Below the pieces are notes generated by a model. That model was not told the origin of the DNA and did no database searches. It saw only the letters and a list, made by a program, of their open reading frames with translations. The position numbers and the translations under genes are program-made. A DNA stretch of 64,000 bases. Origin: an uncultured Clostridia bacterium (lineage in GTDB: Bacteria; Bacillota; Clostridia; TANB77; CAG-508). This document shows positions 1 to 7,879 of the stretch, in pieces; within the stretch, counting starts at the first letter, position 1; the number at the start of each line of letters is the position of its first letter. The DNA is taken from NCBI GenBank assembly GCA_934130975.1, contig CAKOYU010000006.1, positions 1 through 64,000 of the forward strand, in the 5' to 3' direction.

Positions 1-75
1 GGTCGAGGCGACAGGGATCGAACCTGCGACCTCATGGTCCCAAACCACGCGCGCTACCAACTGCGCTACGCCTCG
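1..75 (-). tRNA. tRNA-Pro (anticodon TGG)
   Basis: Read on the reverse strand this folds as a complete cloverleaf. The acceptor stem CGAGGCG pairs with CGCCTCG, the anticodon loop GTTTGGGAC carries TGG, and the T arm contains GGTTCGATCC. The discriminator base is A, followed by CC at the window edge, so the CCA end is probably encoded and cut by the boundary. Confidence 0.93.
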
Positions 76-168
76 ATAAAAGTTTTATTTGCTAAACGCT
101 TATATATAATAGCACAAAAATAAAACAAATTCAAGGCTTTTTTGAAAAAAATTCAAAAAATTTCAAAA

Positions 169-852
169 TTAATCTCTACGCTTTGCAAACAAAGATAAAA
201 TACGAAGAAAAATATTAATAAAATCCAAGTACAATTCCATAGCACCATAAACATATAATTTTTCATCTTCGCAAAATCCTGCTTGTTGCATAAGTTTAAT
301 TTTATTCATATCATAAATAGTCAAACCAAAAAAGATAAGTAAGATAGCCCAATCTAAAGCGATATCTAACATAGTGCTTCCAACAAATATGTTAATAATA
401 GTTAAAATAATTCCAACAAGAAGAGCTATAGATAAAATAGTACCCCAATTTGAGATGTCTTTATCAGTTTTATAGCCAATTAAAGATAGTACTCCAAACA
501 AAGCTGAAGTTCCGGCAAAAGCATAAACGATTGAGGTCATTTCATATGCAACAAAAATTACTGATAAAGTAAAGCCATTTATGAATGCATAGGTAAAAAA
601 TAAAATAGTAACAGCTGTTGGTGAAAGTTTTTTAAACAATAAAGAAAAAATTAAAACAACAGCAATTTCTACAAGTCCTAATGCCATATAACTACCACTT
701 GTAAGAACAGATATATATAATCCTGATTTATAAACATAGAAGGCAGTTAATGCACTTGCAAGTAAACCTAAAAACATTCTGAAAAATGTATTTGCAAGAA
801 CTTGGTTTGTATCTACAGTATGAATAGCGTTTCCATCATCATATGTTTCCAT
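169..852 (-). CDS. Bax inhibitor-1/YccA family membrane protein
   Basis: 227-residue protein with about seven hydrophobic segments after a short acidic N-terminus. The length, the topology and the C-terminal segment with IYDMNKIK and the acidic LYLDFINIF motif fit the BI-1/YbhL/YccA family. Members of that family are integral membrane proteins reported as pH-sensitive calcium leak channels, or as regulators of membrane proteases. Seen here: segments near residues 20-40, 50-72, 80-102, 108-126, 135-158, 163-180 and 205-222. The ATG is preceded on the reverse strand by GGAAGGTGGTG, a strong ribosome binding site. It stands alone between tRNA-Pro and a repeat element. Family call is firm; physiological role here is not known. 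Confidence 0.88.
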   Translation of the reverse strand: METYDDGNAIHTVDTNQVLANTFFRMFLGLLASALTAFYVYKSGLYISVLTSGSYMALGLVEIAVVLIFSLLFKKLSPTAVTILFFTYAFINGFTLSVIFVAYEMTSIVYAFAGTSALFGVLSLIGYKTDKDISNWGTILSIALLVGIILTIINIFVGSTMLDIALDWAILLIFFGLTIYDMNKIKLMQQAGFCEDEKLYVYGAMELYLDFINIFLRILSLFAKRRD

Positions 853-983
853 ATTATCACCACCTTCCTAATATATGTAATAATTAATAATTATATATTA
901 TATTGTAAAGATAAAAAGATTAAAAGTCAAGAAAAATGTGATATAAGAATATGGCAATCATGGTCAACTTATATAAAGTTTAG

Positions 984-1128
984 TAAATTAATAATATATT
1001 GTTTTTTATACCTTGGTGTCGCAATCTCCATAAAAAAAGCTAGTATGTAGATTGCTCCATATCGCACTCGCATAAGCTCGTTTAGTCGCTTACGCGGTAT
1101 TTCAAAAACAATATATTATTAATTTCTA
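984..1128 (+). repeat. Inverted-repeat element, copy 1 of 6
   Basis: Core copy of a repeat found six times in this window. Terminal inverted repeats (AATTAATAATATATTGTTTT against its complement) flank a conserved centre that starts ATACCTTGGTGTCGCAATCT and ends TCGCTTACGCGGTAT. This copy has the inner arms but I cannot find the outer TTACAATTCACA arms seen in copies 2, 4 and 6, so it is probably the most decayed. It lies between the start of the BI-1 gene and the end of a small reverse-strand gene. No coding capacity. Confidence 0.85.
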
Positions 1129-1182
1129 AATATAGTTTTAGTAAGTTGTTTATTGTAGAGTATTATTCGTTATAATAGAAAT

Positions 1183-1428
1183 TCAAATTCCTTTATTCCT
1201 TATAAAATCAACAATGATTCCACAAATAATAAATTCAACAGCAAATGTAAAACTTGATTTTATTAAAGTTAAACCTAAATGATAAAAAAGAGATATACCT
1301 AAAAATATGTATATTAATAAAACAAATACTGCTGAAATACATACAATGCCGGAAAATAATAGACCATATTTTATTATTTTATATGTATCTTTGTCTAAAT
1401 TTTTGAGTTCTTCAAAAAATTTATTCAT
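1183..1428 (-). CDS. small two-helix membrane protein, unknown
   Basis: 81 residues. A charged N-terminus (EELKNLDKDTYK) is followed by two hydrophobic stretches, about residues 20-46 and 58-76, and a basic tail. The start is supported by an ideal AGGAGGT ribosome binding site directly upstream on the reverse strand. A TTGTCA-like box and an AT-rich -10 lie further upstream, so the gene probably has its own promoter, divergent from radA. I do not recognise the family. It could be a small sporulation or stress membrane protein, but nothing in the sequence proves that. Confidence 0.6.
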   Translation of the reverse strand: MNKFFEELKNLDKDTYKIIKYGLLFSGIVCISAVFVLLIYIFLGISLFYHLGLTLIKSSFTFAVEFIICGIIVDFIRNKGI

Positions 1429-1648
1429 AATGACCTCCTGGTATAATTTTATAAATAAAATATCTTATAAATATGATAACATGGTCAATTGACAAAATCA
1501 AAGGAAATAAATACCAAGTATTGTAATTTAGGAAAAAGTATGATAGTATAGCAATTGTGGTAAAAATGTACGGTAGAGAACTGGTTATGAATGAATATAA
1601 ACAAAACAGAACCGGTCCCAAATGTCCCAAAGATAGAGAGGAGAAAAA

Positions 1649-3010
1649 ATGGCTAAAGCAAAGACAGTTTTTGTATGTAGTGAATGTGGAAACGAATCAC
1701 CTAAATGGTTAGGAAAATGTCCAGCATGTAATAGTTGGAATACATTTTATGAGCAAAAAATCGAAAAATATACTGATACTAATAAAATAGAAAGAAAGAT
1801 AAATAATACACCAAAGCCTTTAAATAGCTATGTAGGACAAGAAGCTAATAGAACTTCTACCGGATATTTAGAATTAGATAGAGTATTAGGTGGTGGATTA
1901 GTAAAAGGGTCCTTAATATTACTTGGTGGAGAACCTGGAATTGGAAAATCAACATTGATTTTGCAATTATGCGAAAAAGTGCAAGGTGATGGAAATGTAT
2001 TATATGTATCTGGAGAAGAATCTGCTGAACAAATAAAATTAAGAGCAGATAGACTTGAGGTTAAAAATAATGAATTAATGTTTTTAGGAGAGACAGATAT
2101 AGATGTTATAAAAGATGCAATTTTTGAGATGAAGCCTAAGCTTGTAATAATAGATTCAATTCAAACAATGTATTCTGAAGAAATCACTGCAGCTGCAGGT
2201 AGTGTAAGTCAAGTAAGAGAAATAACAGCTCAAATTATGAGAATGTGTAAAGCTCAACAAATAACTACAATTATAATAGGGCATGTAACAAAAGAAGGAA
2301 ATATTGCAGGACCAAGAGTACTTGAACATATGGTAGATACAGTATTATATTTAGAAGGAGAAAGATATAATACATATAGAATTTTAAGAGCTGTAAAAAA
2401 TAGATTTGGGTCAACAAATGAAATTGGAATGTTTGAGATGAGACAAGAAGGAATGTGTGAAGTTACAAATCCGTCAGATATACTAATAACAGAAAGGGAA
2501 GATAATCCATCAGGCTCATGTATTTTGGCAAGTGTGGAAGGAACTAGACCAATTTTAGTAGAAATACAAGCATTAACTTCACAGACAGTGTTTGGATTAC
2601 CAAAGAGGACTGCAAATGGATTTGATTACAATAGATTAGCTGTCTTAATTGCAGTATTAGAAAAAAAAGCTGGTTTATCACTTGGAAATCAAGATGTATA
2701 TTTAAATGTTGCTGGAGGAATGAAAATTACAGAACCAGCGGCAGATTTAGGAATTATAGCGACAGTTGCATCATCATATAAAAATATACCAATATCTCAA
2801 ACGACGGTAGTTATGGGAGAAGTTGGGCTAACAGGAGAAGTAAGAAGAATCAATTTAATAGAAAAAAGATTGAAAGAAGCAGAAAAATTGGGATTTAAGA
2901 CATGTATTATTCCAGAAAATAATAAAAAAGGCTTGAAAGATGACTATAAATTAGATATAATAGGGGTCAAGAATATAGGGGAAATGCTAAGAATACTTAA
3001 GATTAAGTAA
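1649..3010 (+). CDS. radA: DNA repair protein RadA (Sms)
   Basis: 453 residues, the normal length of RadA, the RecA-like DnaB-type helicase that promotes branch migration during recombination. An N-terminal C4 zinc finger uses C10, C13, C24 and C27. A Walker A motif GGEPGIGKST lies near residue 95, Walker B at LVIIDSIQT, the RadA-specific KNRFG motif near residue 250, and a C-terminal Lon-protease-like domain with GLTGEVRR follows. The ATG has a GAGAGGAG ribosome binding site. disA follows after 35 bases in the same direction, the usual Firmicute arrangement, suggesting one transcript that links repair to c-di-AMP signalling. Confidence 0.97.
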   Translation: MAKAKTVFVCSECGNESPKWLGKCPACNSWNTFYEQKIEKYTDTNKIERKINNTPKPLNSYVGQEANRTSTGYLELDRVLGGGLVKGSLILLGGEPGIGKSTLILQLCEKVQGDGNVLYVSGEESAEQIKLRADRLEVKNNELMFLGETDIDVIKDAIFEMKPKLVIIDSIQTMYSEEITAAAGSVSQVREITAQIMRMCKAQQITTIIIGHVTKEGNIAGPRVLEHMVDTVLYLEGERYNTYRILRAVKNRFGSTNEIGMFEMRQEGMCEVTNPSDILITEREDNPSGSCILASVEGTRPILVEIQALTSQTVFGLPKRTANGFDYNRLAVLIAVLEKKAGLSLGNQDVYLNVAGGMKITEPAADLGIIATVASSYKNIPISQTTVVMGEVGLTGEVRRINLIEKRLKEAEKLGFKTCIIPENNKKGLKDDYKLDIIGVKNIGEMLRILKIK

Positions 3011-3045
3011 ATAGGTATTAAATTTTAAGGAGGTAGAGCATAATT

Positions 3046-4119
3046 ATGAGCACAGTTAAAGAAGATCCAATAGCAACAATACTAAAAAAAATAGCCCCTG
3101 GAACTCCAATAAGAGAAGGACTTGAAAATATTCTAAAAGCAAAAACAGGAGCTTTGTTACTTATTACAGATAAGCAAGAAGTTATAGAAGAAGTGGTAGA
3201 TGGAGGATTTTTTATAAATGAAGATTATACTTCATCAAAACTATATGAATTGGCAAAAATGGATGGAGCAATTGTTTTAAGTGGAGACTTGAAAAAAATA
3301 TTATTTGCAAATGCACAATTAATTCCATCATATCAAATACCAACAGTAGAAACAGGAACCAGACATAGAACTGCTGAAAGAACAGCAAAACAAACAGGAG
3401 AATTAGTAATAAGTATATCTCAAAGAAGAAATATAATTACAGTATTTAAAGAAAATTATAGATATATTTTAGAAGATACAGAAGCTGTGTTAAACAAAGC
3501 AAATCAAGCAATTCAGACATTAGAAAAATATAGAAAAGTTTATGATAGTAAATTAAGTATTTTAAATGAATATGAATTTAATGATATAGTAACACTAGAT
3601 AATGTATTAACAGTTATACAAAGAGCAGAAATGGTAATGAAAATAGTAGAAGAAATTAAAAAGCAGATTTATGAACTTGGAAATGATGGAAGATTAGTAA
3701 ATATGCAATTAGAAGAATTAATAGGAGGACTTGCTAAAGAAGAGCTTCAAGTAATAAAAGATTACCAAGTGAATGATGCATATGCGGAAGAAATATTAGA
3801 ACAATTATCAAAACTAAATCATGAAGACTTAAGAAAAGAGCCGATAATTGCAAAAATATTAGGATATGAGAGCTTTGAAAATTTTGAAGAATTAGCAGTA
3901 TATCCTAAAGGATATAGAATACTAAGTAAAGTGCCAAGAATGCCTAACACAATAGTAGAGAATTTAGTAAAGTCATTTAAATCATTCCAACATATTTTAG
4001 TCGCAGAAATAAGTGATTTAGATAAGGTTGATGGAATTGGAGAAGTAAGGGCCAAAACTATAAAACAAACATTAAAGAAAATGCAAGAACAATTTGCATT
4101 TGATAATATATTAATATAA
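3046..4119 (+). CDS. disA: DNA integrity scanning diadenylate cyclase DisA
   Basis: 357 residues, standard for DisA, which makes cyclic di-AMP from two ATP and slows when it meets branched DNA. The N-terminal DAC domain shows the two catalytic signatures: DGA at 73-75 and RHR at 106-108 in the GTRHRTAERTA context. A helical spine follows. The C-terminal helix-hairpin-helix region (VDGIGEVRAKTI near residue 330) is the DNA-binding, RuvA-like part. An AAGGAGGT ribosome binding site precedes the ATG. It sits just after radA, whose product is known to interact with DisA in Bacillus. It is the only diadenylate cyclase seen in this window. Confidence 0.97.
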   Translation: MSTVKEDPIATILKKIAPGTPIREGLENILKAKTGALLLITDKQEVIEEVVDGGFFINEDYTSSKLYELAKMDGAIVLSGDLKKILFANAQLIPSYQIPTVETGTRHRTAERTAKQTGELVISISQRRNIITVFKENYRYILEDTEAVLNKANQAIQTLEKYRKVYDSKLSILNEYEFNDIVTLDNVLTVIQRAEMVMKIVEEIKKQIYELGNDGRLVNMQLEELIGGLAKEELQVIKDYQVNDAYAEEILEQLSKLNHEDLRKEPIIAKILGYESFENFEELAVYPKGYRILSKVPRMPNTIVENLVKSFKSFQHILVAEISDLDKVDGIGEVRAKTIKQTLKKMQEQFAFDNILI

Positions 4120-4176
4120 AAGTTGTTAAAAGTAAGATAATTTATTAATTACTAATCAGAGAAAGGAAGAAGAAAA

Positions 4177-4995
4177 ATGAAGAAAGCATCAAATATTATA
4201 ACAATAATAGCATTAATTTTAATTGTAGCATTAATAGGAGGAGTTGCATATGGATATTATAAAAAGGCTACAATGGAAGTTAAAAATCCAATAGTAACAA
4301 TGGAAGTTAAAGATTTTGGAACAATAAAACTTGAATTATATCCTGATATGGCACCACAAACTGTGTCAAATTTTGTTGCTCTTGCACAACATGGATTTTA
4401 TGATGGATTAAAATTCCACAGAATTGTAGAAGGATTTATGATTCAAGGTGGAGATTCTAATGGTGATGGTACTGGTTCGCCAAAGCTAAGTGACTTAGGA
4501 ATTGATGGAGAAGATAGAGATTATTGTATAAAAGGAGAATTTTTATCAAATGGGTATAATAAAAATACTTTAAAACACAAAGAGGGTGTAATTTCTATGG
4601 CAAGAGCTGATTACACACAACAATATTCAAAAGCATTAACAACAGAAAGTTATAATTCAGCAGGTTCACAGTTTTTTATAATGACAGCAGATAATCCATC
4701 ATTAGATGGAAGCTATGCACCATTTGGAAAAGTAATTGAAGGAATGGATATAGTTCATAATATTGAAAAAGTTGAAGTAAAAGAAGCTGAATCTTCAAGT
4801 AGTTCAAGTAGTGAGTCTTCATCAAAAAGTGAGTCAAAAGAAAAGAGTACACCTGTTAATGATGTAATAATCTCAAAAGTTTCAGTTGAAACATACGGAG
4901 TTGATTATGGAAAACCAGATACACTTGAAACATGGAATTATTCTGATTGGGTTTATAAAACATATGGAATTAATTTAAATCAATATCAACAATAA
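4177..4995 (+). CDS. membrane-anchored peptidyl-prolyl cis-trans isomerase (cyclophilin type)
   Basis: 272 residues. One N-terminal hydrophobic helix (about 7-27) lacks a lipobox cysteine, so it is probably a signal anchor that places the enzyme outside the membrane. The cyclophilin domain starts near residue 42 and shows family motifs: VSNFVALAQHGFYDGLKFHR, then GFMIQGGD, then GSQFFIMT. Cyclophilins catalyse proline isomerisation during protein folding. A serine- and glutamate-rich, low-complexity insert (about 206-228) interrupts the last part of the domain, and a tyrosine-rich tail follows. A terminator directly downstream ends the unit. Confidence 0.93.
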   Translation: MKKASNIITIIALILIVALIGGVAYGYYKKATMEVKNPIVTMEVKDFGTIKLELYPDMAPQTVSNFVALAQHGFYDGLKFHRIVEGFMIQGGDSNGDGTGSPKLSDLGIDGEDRDYCIKGEFLSNGYNKNTLKHKEGVISMARADYTQQYSKALTTESYNSAGSQFFIMTADNPSLDGSYAPFGKVIEGMDIVHNIEKVEVKEAESSSSSSSESSSKSESKEKSTPVNDVIISKVSVETYGVDYGKPDTLETWNYSDWVYKTYGINLNQYQQ

Positions 4996-5000
4996 AATTA

Positions 5001-5034
5001 AAGTTGTCAAGAAGAGGTTTTGACAACTTTTTTT
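5001..5034 (+). terminator. rho-independent terminator after the cyclophilin gene
   Basis: AAAGTTGTCAA and TTTTGACAACTTT form an 11-bp stem with a short loop, followed by a run of T. It starts just after the stop codon at 4995. Confidence 0.9.
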
Positions 5035-5035
5035 C

Positions 5036-5064
5036 TTGCAATATTATGTAAAATATGGTATAAT
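5036..5064 (+). promoter_or_regulatory. sigma-A type promoter for the alpha-CTD repeat gene
   Basis: TTGCAA at 5036-5041, a 17-base spacer, then TATAAT at 5059-5064. The expected start of transcription is near 5071, about 50 bases before the ATG at 5121. Confidence 0.8.
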
Positions 5065-5120
5065 TGAAATGTCGTGGCGAAAAGCCTGATAGAAGATATA
5101 ACTAAAAGGAGAAAAACAAA

Positions 5121-5723
5121 ATGAAAAAAAGAGAAGAAGCAATGAAAAAAGAGAGACGGATAGATGAACTATTATTATCGAATAGAGCTATTAATGCTTT
5201 AAAAAGAGTTCATATTGAAACAATTGAACAATTAATGACCAAAACAGAGAATGAATTGTTTAAGATTCCAAACTTAGGTGAAAAGACAAGATTAGAAATT
5301 CTTAAAGTAATTAGCCAACAGGAAGAAGAAAAAGTTGAAATAGATAAAGAAGGTAAAATAGAAAACTTAAATCTTCCGATTAGATGCATTCGAAAGTTAA
5401 AAAAATCAGGAATTAATTCAATAAATGTACTTTTAAAGTACACAAAAAATGAATTAAGAGAGATTGATGGAATTGGTTCTAAGACTGTAGAAGATATCTG
5501 TAAAAGATTAAAAATTATAGACTTAGAATTACAACCAGTATCATTAGAATATCCTAATGATATTTTAATATTGAATCTGTCACTTAGATCCTATAATGCT
5601 TTAAAAAGAGCCAATATAAATACAATAGATCAGCTTATAGCAATTACAGACTTAAAAAATATAGATGGTGTGGGAGAGATAAGTGCAGAAGAAATAAAGT
5701 TAAAATTAAATAGTTATATCTAA
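5121..5723 (+). CDS. protein of three RNA polymerase alpha-CTD-like helix-hairpin-helix repeats
   Basis: 200 residues made almost entirely of three copies of an RpoA C-terminal-domain-like unit, about residues 13-64, 80-132 and 148-197. Each runs LNLSxRxxNALKRxxIxTIxQL, then a loop, then IxGIGxKTxEEI. In RpoA this unit binds UP-element DNA and activators. There is no alpha N-terminal domain, so it cannot be an RNA polymerase subunit itself. It has its own consensus promoter, a GGAG ribosome binding site and a terminator, so it is monocistronic. Possible roles, all inference: a DNA-binding protein, a competitor for alpha-CTD sites, or an RNA polymerase accessory factor. The domain call is strong; function is unknown. 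Confidence 0.8.
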   Translation: MKKREEAMKKERRIDELLLSNRAINALKRVHIETIEQLMTKTENELFKIPNLGEKTRLEILKVISQQEEEKVEIDKEGKIENLNLPIRCIRKLKKSGINSINVLLKYTKNELREIDGIGSKTVEDICKRLKIIDLELQPVSLEYPNDILILNLSLRSYNALKRANINTIDQLIAITDLKNIDGVGEISAEEIKLKLNSYI

Positions 5724-5727
5724 AAAG

Positions 5728-5770
5728 ATAGCGAATTAGAAAATAATTTTTCTAATTCGCTATTTAAAAA
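5728..5770. terminator. bidirectional terminator between the alpha-CTD repeat gene and rpsT
   Basis: ATAGCGAATTAGAAAA pairs perfectly with TTTTCTAATTCGCTAT around a 3-base loop, with A-rich and T-rich flanks on both sides. It can end transcription from either convergent gene. Confidence 0.88.
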
Positions 5771-5771
5771 A

Positions 5772-5796
5772 AAAAAGTGGTCAAAATCCACTTTTT
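5772..5796 (-). terminator. terminator of rpsT
   Basis: AAAAAGTGG and CCACTTTTT form a compact stem whose arm overlaps the rpsT stop codon. Read on the reverse strand it is followed by a run of T. Confidence 0.75.
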
Positions 5797-6061
5797 ATGC
5801 AATAGCTACATTTAATTTTTTTGATAAACTAGATTTTTTTCTAGAAGCTGTATTTTTTACGATTACACCTTTTGTGCAAGCTTGATCAATTTTCTTTGTT
5901 GCTTCTGCAAATAAAACTTTTGCTTCTTCTATTTTTCCGGCTGCAATAGCTTCTTCAAATTTCTTAACAGCTGATTTATATCCAGTTTTTATCATATTAT
6001 TTCTTAATGTTTTTTTCTCAATAACTTTAACTCTCTTTTTTGCTGATTTAATATTTGGCAT
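5795..6061 (-). CDS. rpsT: 30S ribosomal protein S20
   Basis: 88 residues, very basic, starting MPNIKSAKKRVKVIEKK, with the family's helical bundle pattern (TLRNNMIKTGYKSAVKKFEEAI) and a C-terminus rich in lysine and serine (NTASRKKSSLSKKL). S20 binds 16S rRNA early in assembly of the small subunit. The start is supported by AGAGGAGGTG upstream on the reverse strand. It has its own promoter and terminator and is encoded opposite to its neighbours. Confidence 0.97.
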   Translation of the reverse strand: MPNIKSAKKRVKVIEKKTLRNNMIKTGYKSAVKKFEEAIAAGKIEEAKVLFAEATKKIDQACTKGVIVKNTASRKKSSLSKKLNVAIA

Positions 6062-6106
6062 GTTTGATGCACCTCCTCTTGGTAAAAATAATCTATAACG
6101 TGTACC

Positions 6107-6135
6107 ATTATATCATACAAGTTTGGATTTGACAA
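6107..6135 (-). promoter_or_regulatory. promoter of rpsT
   Basis: On the reverse strand TTGTCA (6130-6135), a 17-base spacer and TATAAT (6107-6112), about 45 bases upstream of the rpsT start. Confidence 0.75.
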
Positions 6136-6205
6136 GGGTTAAAATGAAAATTTTACAAAAACAACCAATGTTAAATTTGGTTGACAAAATTCCAACTAAA
6201 ATTGC

Positions 6206-6234
6206 TTGAAAGTTTTTGAACATATTGTTAAAAT
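6206..6234 (+). promoter_or_regulatory. promoter of the XRE-LemA operon
   Basis: TTGAAA at 6206-6211, a 17-base spacer and TAAAAT at 6229-6234, followed by a leader of about 50 bases with GGAG before the ATG at 6292. The region between this and the rpsT promoter also contains TTGACA, TTGGTTGACA-like and AAATTTG words that could be regulator sites, but I see no clear operator. Confidence 0.6.
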
Positions 6235-6291
6235 ATAATTAAGAATTTCACAATTAAATACATACAACAAAAAATAAAAGGAGAGAAGAAT

Positions 6292-7326
6292 ATGAAATTT
6301 AATGAAAAATTAATTGAATTAAGAAAAAAAGAAGGGTTATCACAAGAAGAATTAGGATATAAGTTGAATGTTACAAGACAAACAGTATCTAAATGGGAAT
6401 TAGGGCAAACAACACCTGAGATGGAGAAGTTGTTAGAAATTAGTAAGTTATTTAATATTAGTGTGGATGAATTAATTAACGGATCAGAAATCACTATAAA
6501 TACACAAACTTCAAAGATAGAAGATCAACCAATTATGAATACTAATGATAACAAAAAAGAGAAAAATATGAAGATTATAATAATAGGAGCATTAGTGTTA
6601 GTAGTTATATTAATAGTAGTAAAGATTGCAATAGCATTACCTATATTTAATAAAGTTAATAATACAATAGATGATGCATCAAATCAACAAAAAAATATTA
6701 TTGAAAGAGTAATAGAGATTTTTGATAAAGTATTAAATAAAATCGAAGATGGGTCAAGCCAAAATGATGCAAGTAAATTTAATGGTGAATTGTCAATTTT
6801 TAATGGAACTCAAATGGGGATGATTGCAAATAAATGCTTAGATAGTGTAATTACGAGGAATAATACTAATGAAAAAAAGATTACAGTAAAATATAAAGAT
6901 GTAGAGACACAAGATGTTAATGAACTGAAAAATATAAAACTAAGTATAGATGATCTTACAGAATATGAAATCTTTTATGAATATGATGAAAATGGTTATA
7001 TAAATAAAGTAACAATTGAAGAAGTAGAAAAAGTAAAAGAAACAGAAACAATTAACAAACAAGATGTAACATCATTTAATTTTCAATTTACATACTTCAA
7101 TGGAACTAAAAAGGGAATGGCAGTAAAAAGTTATCTAGACCAATTAATAACAAACAATAAAACAAATGATAGAAAAATAACTGTAAAATATAATGAAACA
7201 GAAACACAAGATCCAGAAGAGATTAAAAATTTAAAACCAAATTTTGTTGATTTAAATGATTATGAAGTATCTGTTGATTATGATGAAAATGGTTTTATAA
7301 ATAAAGTGACTATTGAAAAATTATAA
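6292..7326 (+). CDS. membrane-tethered XRE-family regulator with duplicated outer domain
   Basis: 344 residues. The N-terminal helix-turn-helix (about 1-62; LSQEELGYKLNVTRQTVSKW) is a clear XRE/Cro DNA-binding domain. A low-complexity linker and a single membrane helix at about 93-117 follow, then a coiled stretch. Two related units at about 163-244 and 263-342 share FNGTxxGM, LITxNxTNxxKITVKY, and YDENGxINKVTIE. The topology puts the repeats outside the cell and the helix-turn-helix inside, so the protein could sense a signal in the envelope and act on DNA directly. It begins a three-gene unit with a LemA protein (13 bases downstream) and a DUF3137-like protein. Ligand and targets are unknown. 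Confidence 0.82.
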   Translation: MKFNEKLIELRKKEGLSQEELGYKLNVTRQTVSKWELGQTTPEMEKLLEISKLFNISVDELINGSEITINTQTSKIEDQPIMNTNDNKKEKNMKIIIIGALVLVVILIVVKIAIALPIFNKVNNTIDDASNQQKNIIERVIEIFDKVLNKIEDGSSQNDASKFNGELSIFNGTQMGMIANKCLDSVITRNNTNEKKITVKYKDVETQDVNELKNIKLSIDDLTEYEIFYEYDENGYINKVTIEEVEKVKETETINKQDVTSFNFQFTYFNGTKKGMAVKSYLDQLITNNKTNDRKITVKYNETETQDPEEIKNLKPNFVDLNDYEVSVDYDENGFINKVTIEKL

Positions 7327-7338
7327 TGGAGGTAAAAT

Positions 7339-7875
7339 ATGATAATATTAATTATACTTGCAGTTTTATTAATTATTATATTGCAAATGTATAATAGTTT
7401 GGTAAAAGAAAGAAATAAAGTAAAGCAAGCAGAATCAGGAATAGATGTGTATTTAAACCAAAGATTTGACTTAATTCCAAATTTGGTAGAATGTGTAAAA
7501 GGATATTCAAAACATGAACAAAAAATATTTACTGAAATTGCTGATTTAAGAACAAACTATTTGAATCAGAATAAAAATATAAAAAGTGCTGAAAATTTAA
7601 ATAATAAAATGAATCAACTTATAGCAGTTGCAGAAAATTATCCAGATTTAAAAGCAAGTGAACAATATTTGAACTTACAAAAGAATTTAACAAAAATAGA
7701 AAGTCAATTACAAGCTGCGAGAAGAATATACAACTTAGAAGTAACTAATTATAATACTAAATTAGAAGTTGTGCCATCTAATATAATAGCAAGTTTATTT
7801 GGATTTAAACCAGCTCAGTTATTTGAAATAGAAGAATATAAAAGAGAAAATATAAATATAAAATTAGAGGATTAG
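7339..7875 (+). CDS. LemA family protein
   Basis: 178 residues. One N-terminal membrane helix (1-16) is followed by a long helical domain with the family signature: YNSLVKERNKVKQAESGIDV, then FDLIPNLVECVKGY, then ARRIYNLEVTNYN. LemA proteins are envelope proteins of poorly known function, often next to DUF3137 or TPM-domain genes. An ideal TGGAGGT ribosome binding site precedes the ATG. Co-transcription with the XRE gene upstream and the next gene (4-base gap) is very likely. Confidence 0.93.
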   Translation: MIILIILAVLLIIILQMYNSLVKERNKVKQAESGIDVYLNQRFDLIPNLVECVKGYSKHEQKIFTEIADLRTNYLNQNKNIKSAENLNNKMNQLIAVAENYPDLKASEQYLNLQKNLTKIESQLQAARRIYNLEVTNYNTKLEVVPSNIIASLFGFKPAQLFEIEEYKRENINIKLED

Positions 7876-7879
7876 TGAT

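Noticed and set aside
802..1050. Forward open frame overlapping the BI-1 start and repeat copy 1
   Set aside because: Runs antisense through a real gene and into a repeat, with no ribosome site and no recognisable domain.
1421..1630. Reverse-strand 69-residue hydrophobic open frame (TTG start)
   Set aside because: No ribosome binding site at the TTG, and its end only overlaps the ribosome site of the next small gene. The stretch looks like the shared promoter region for that gene and radA.
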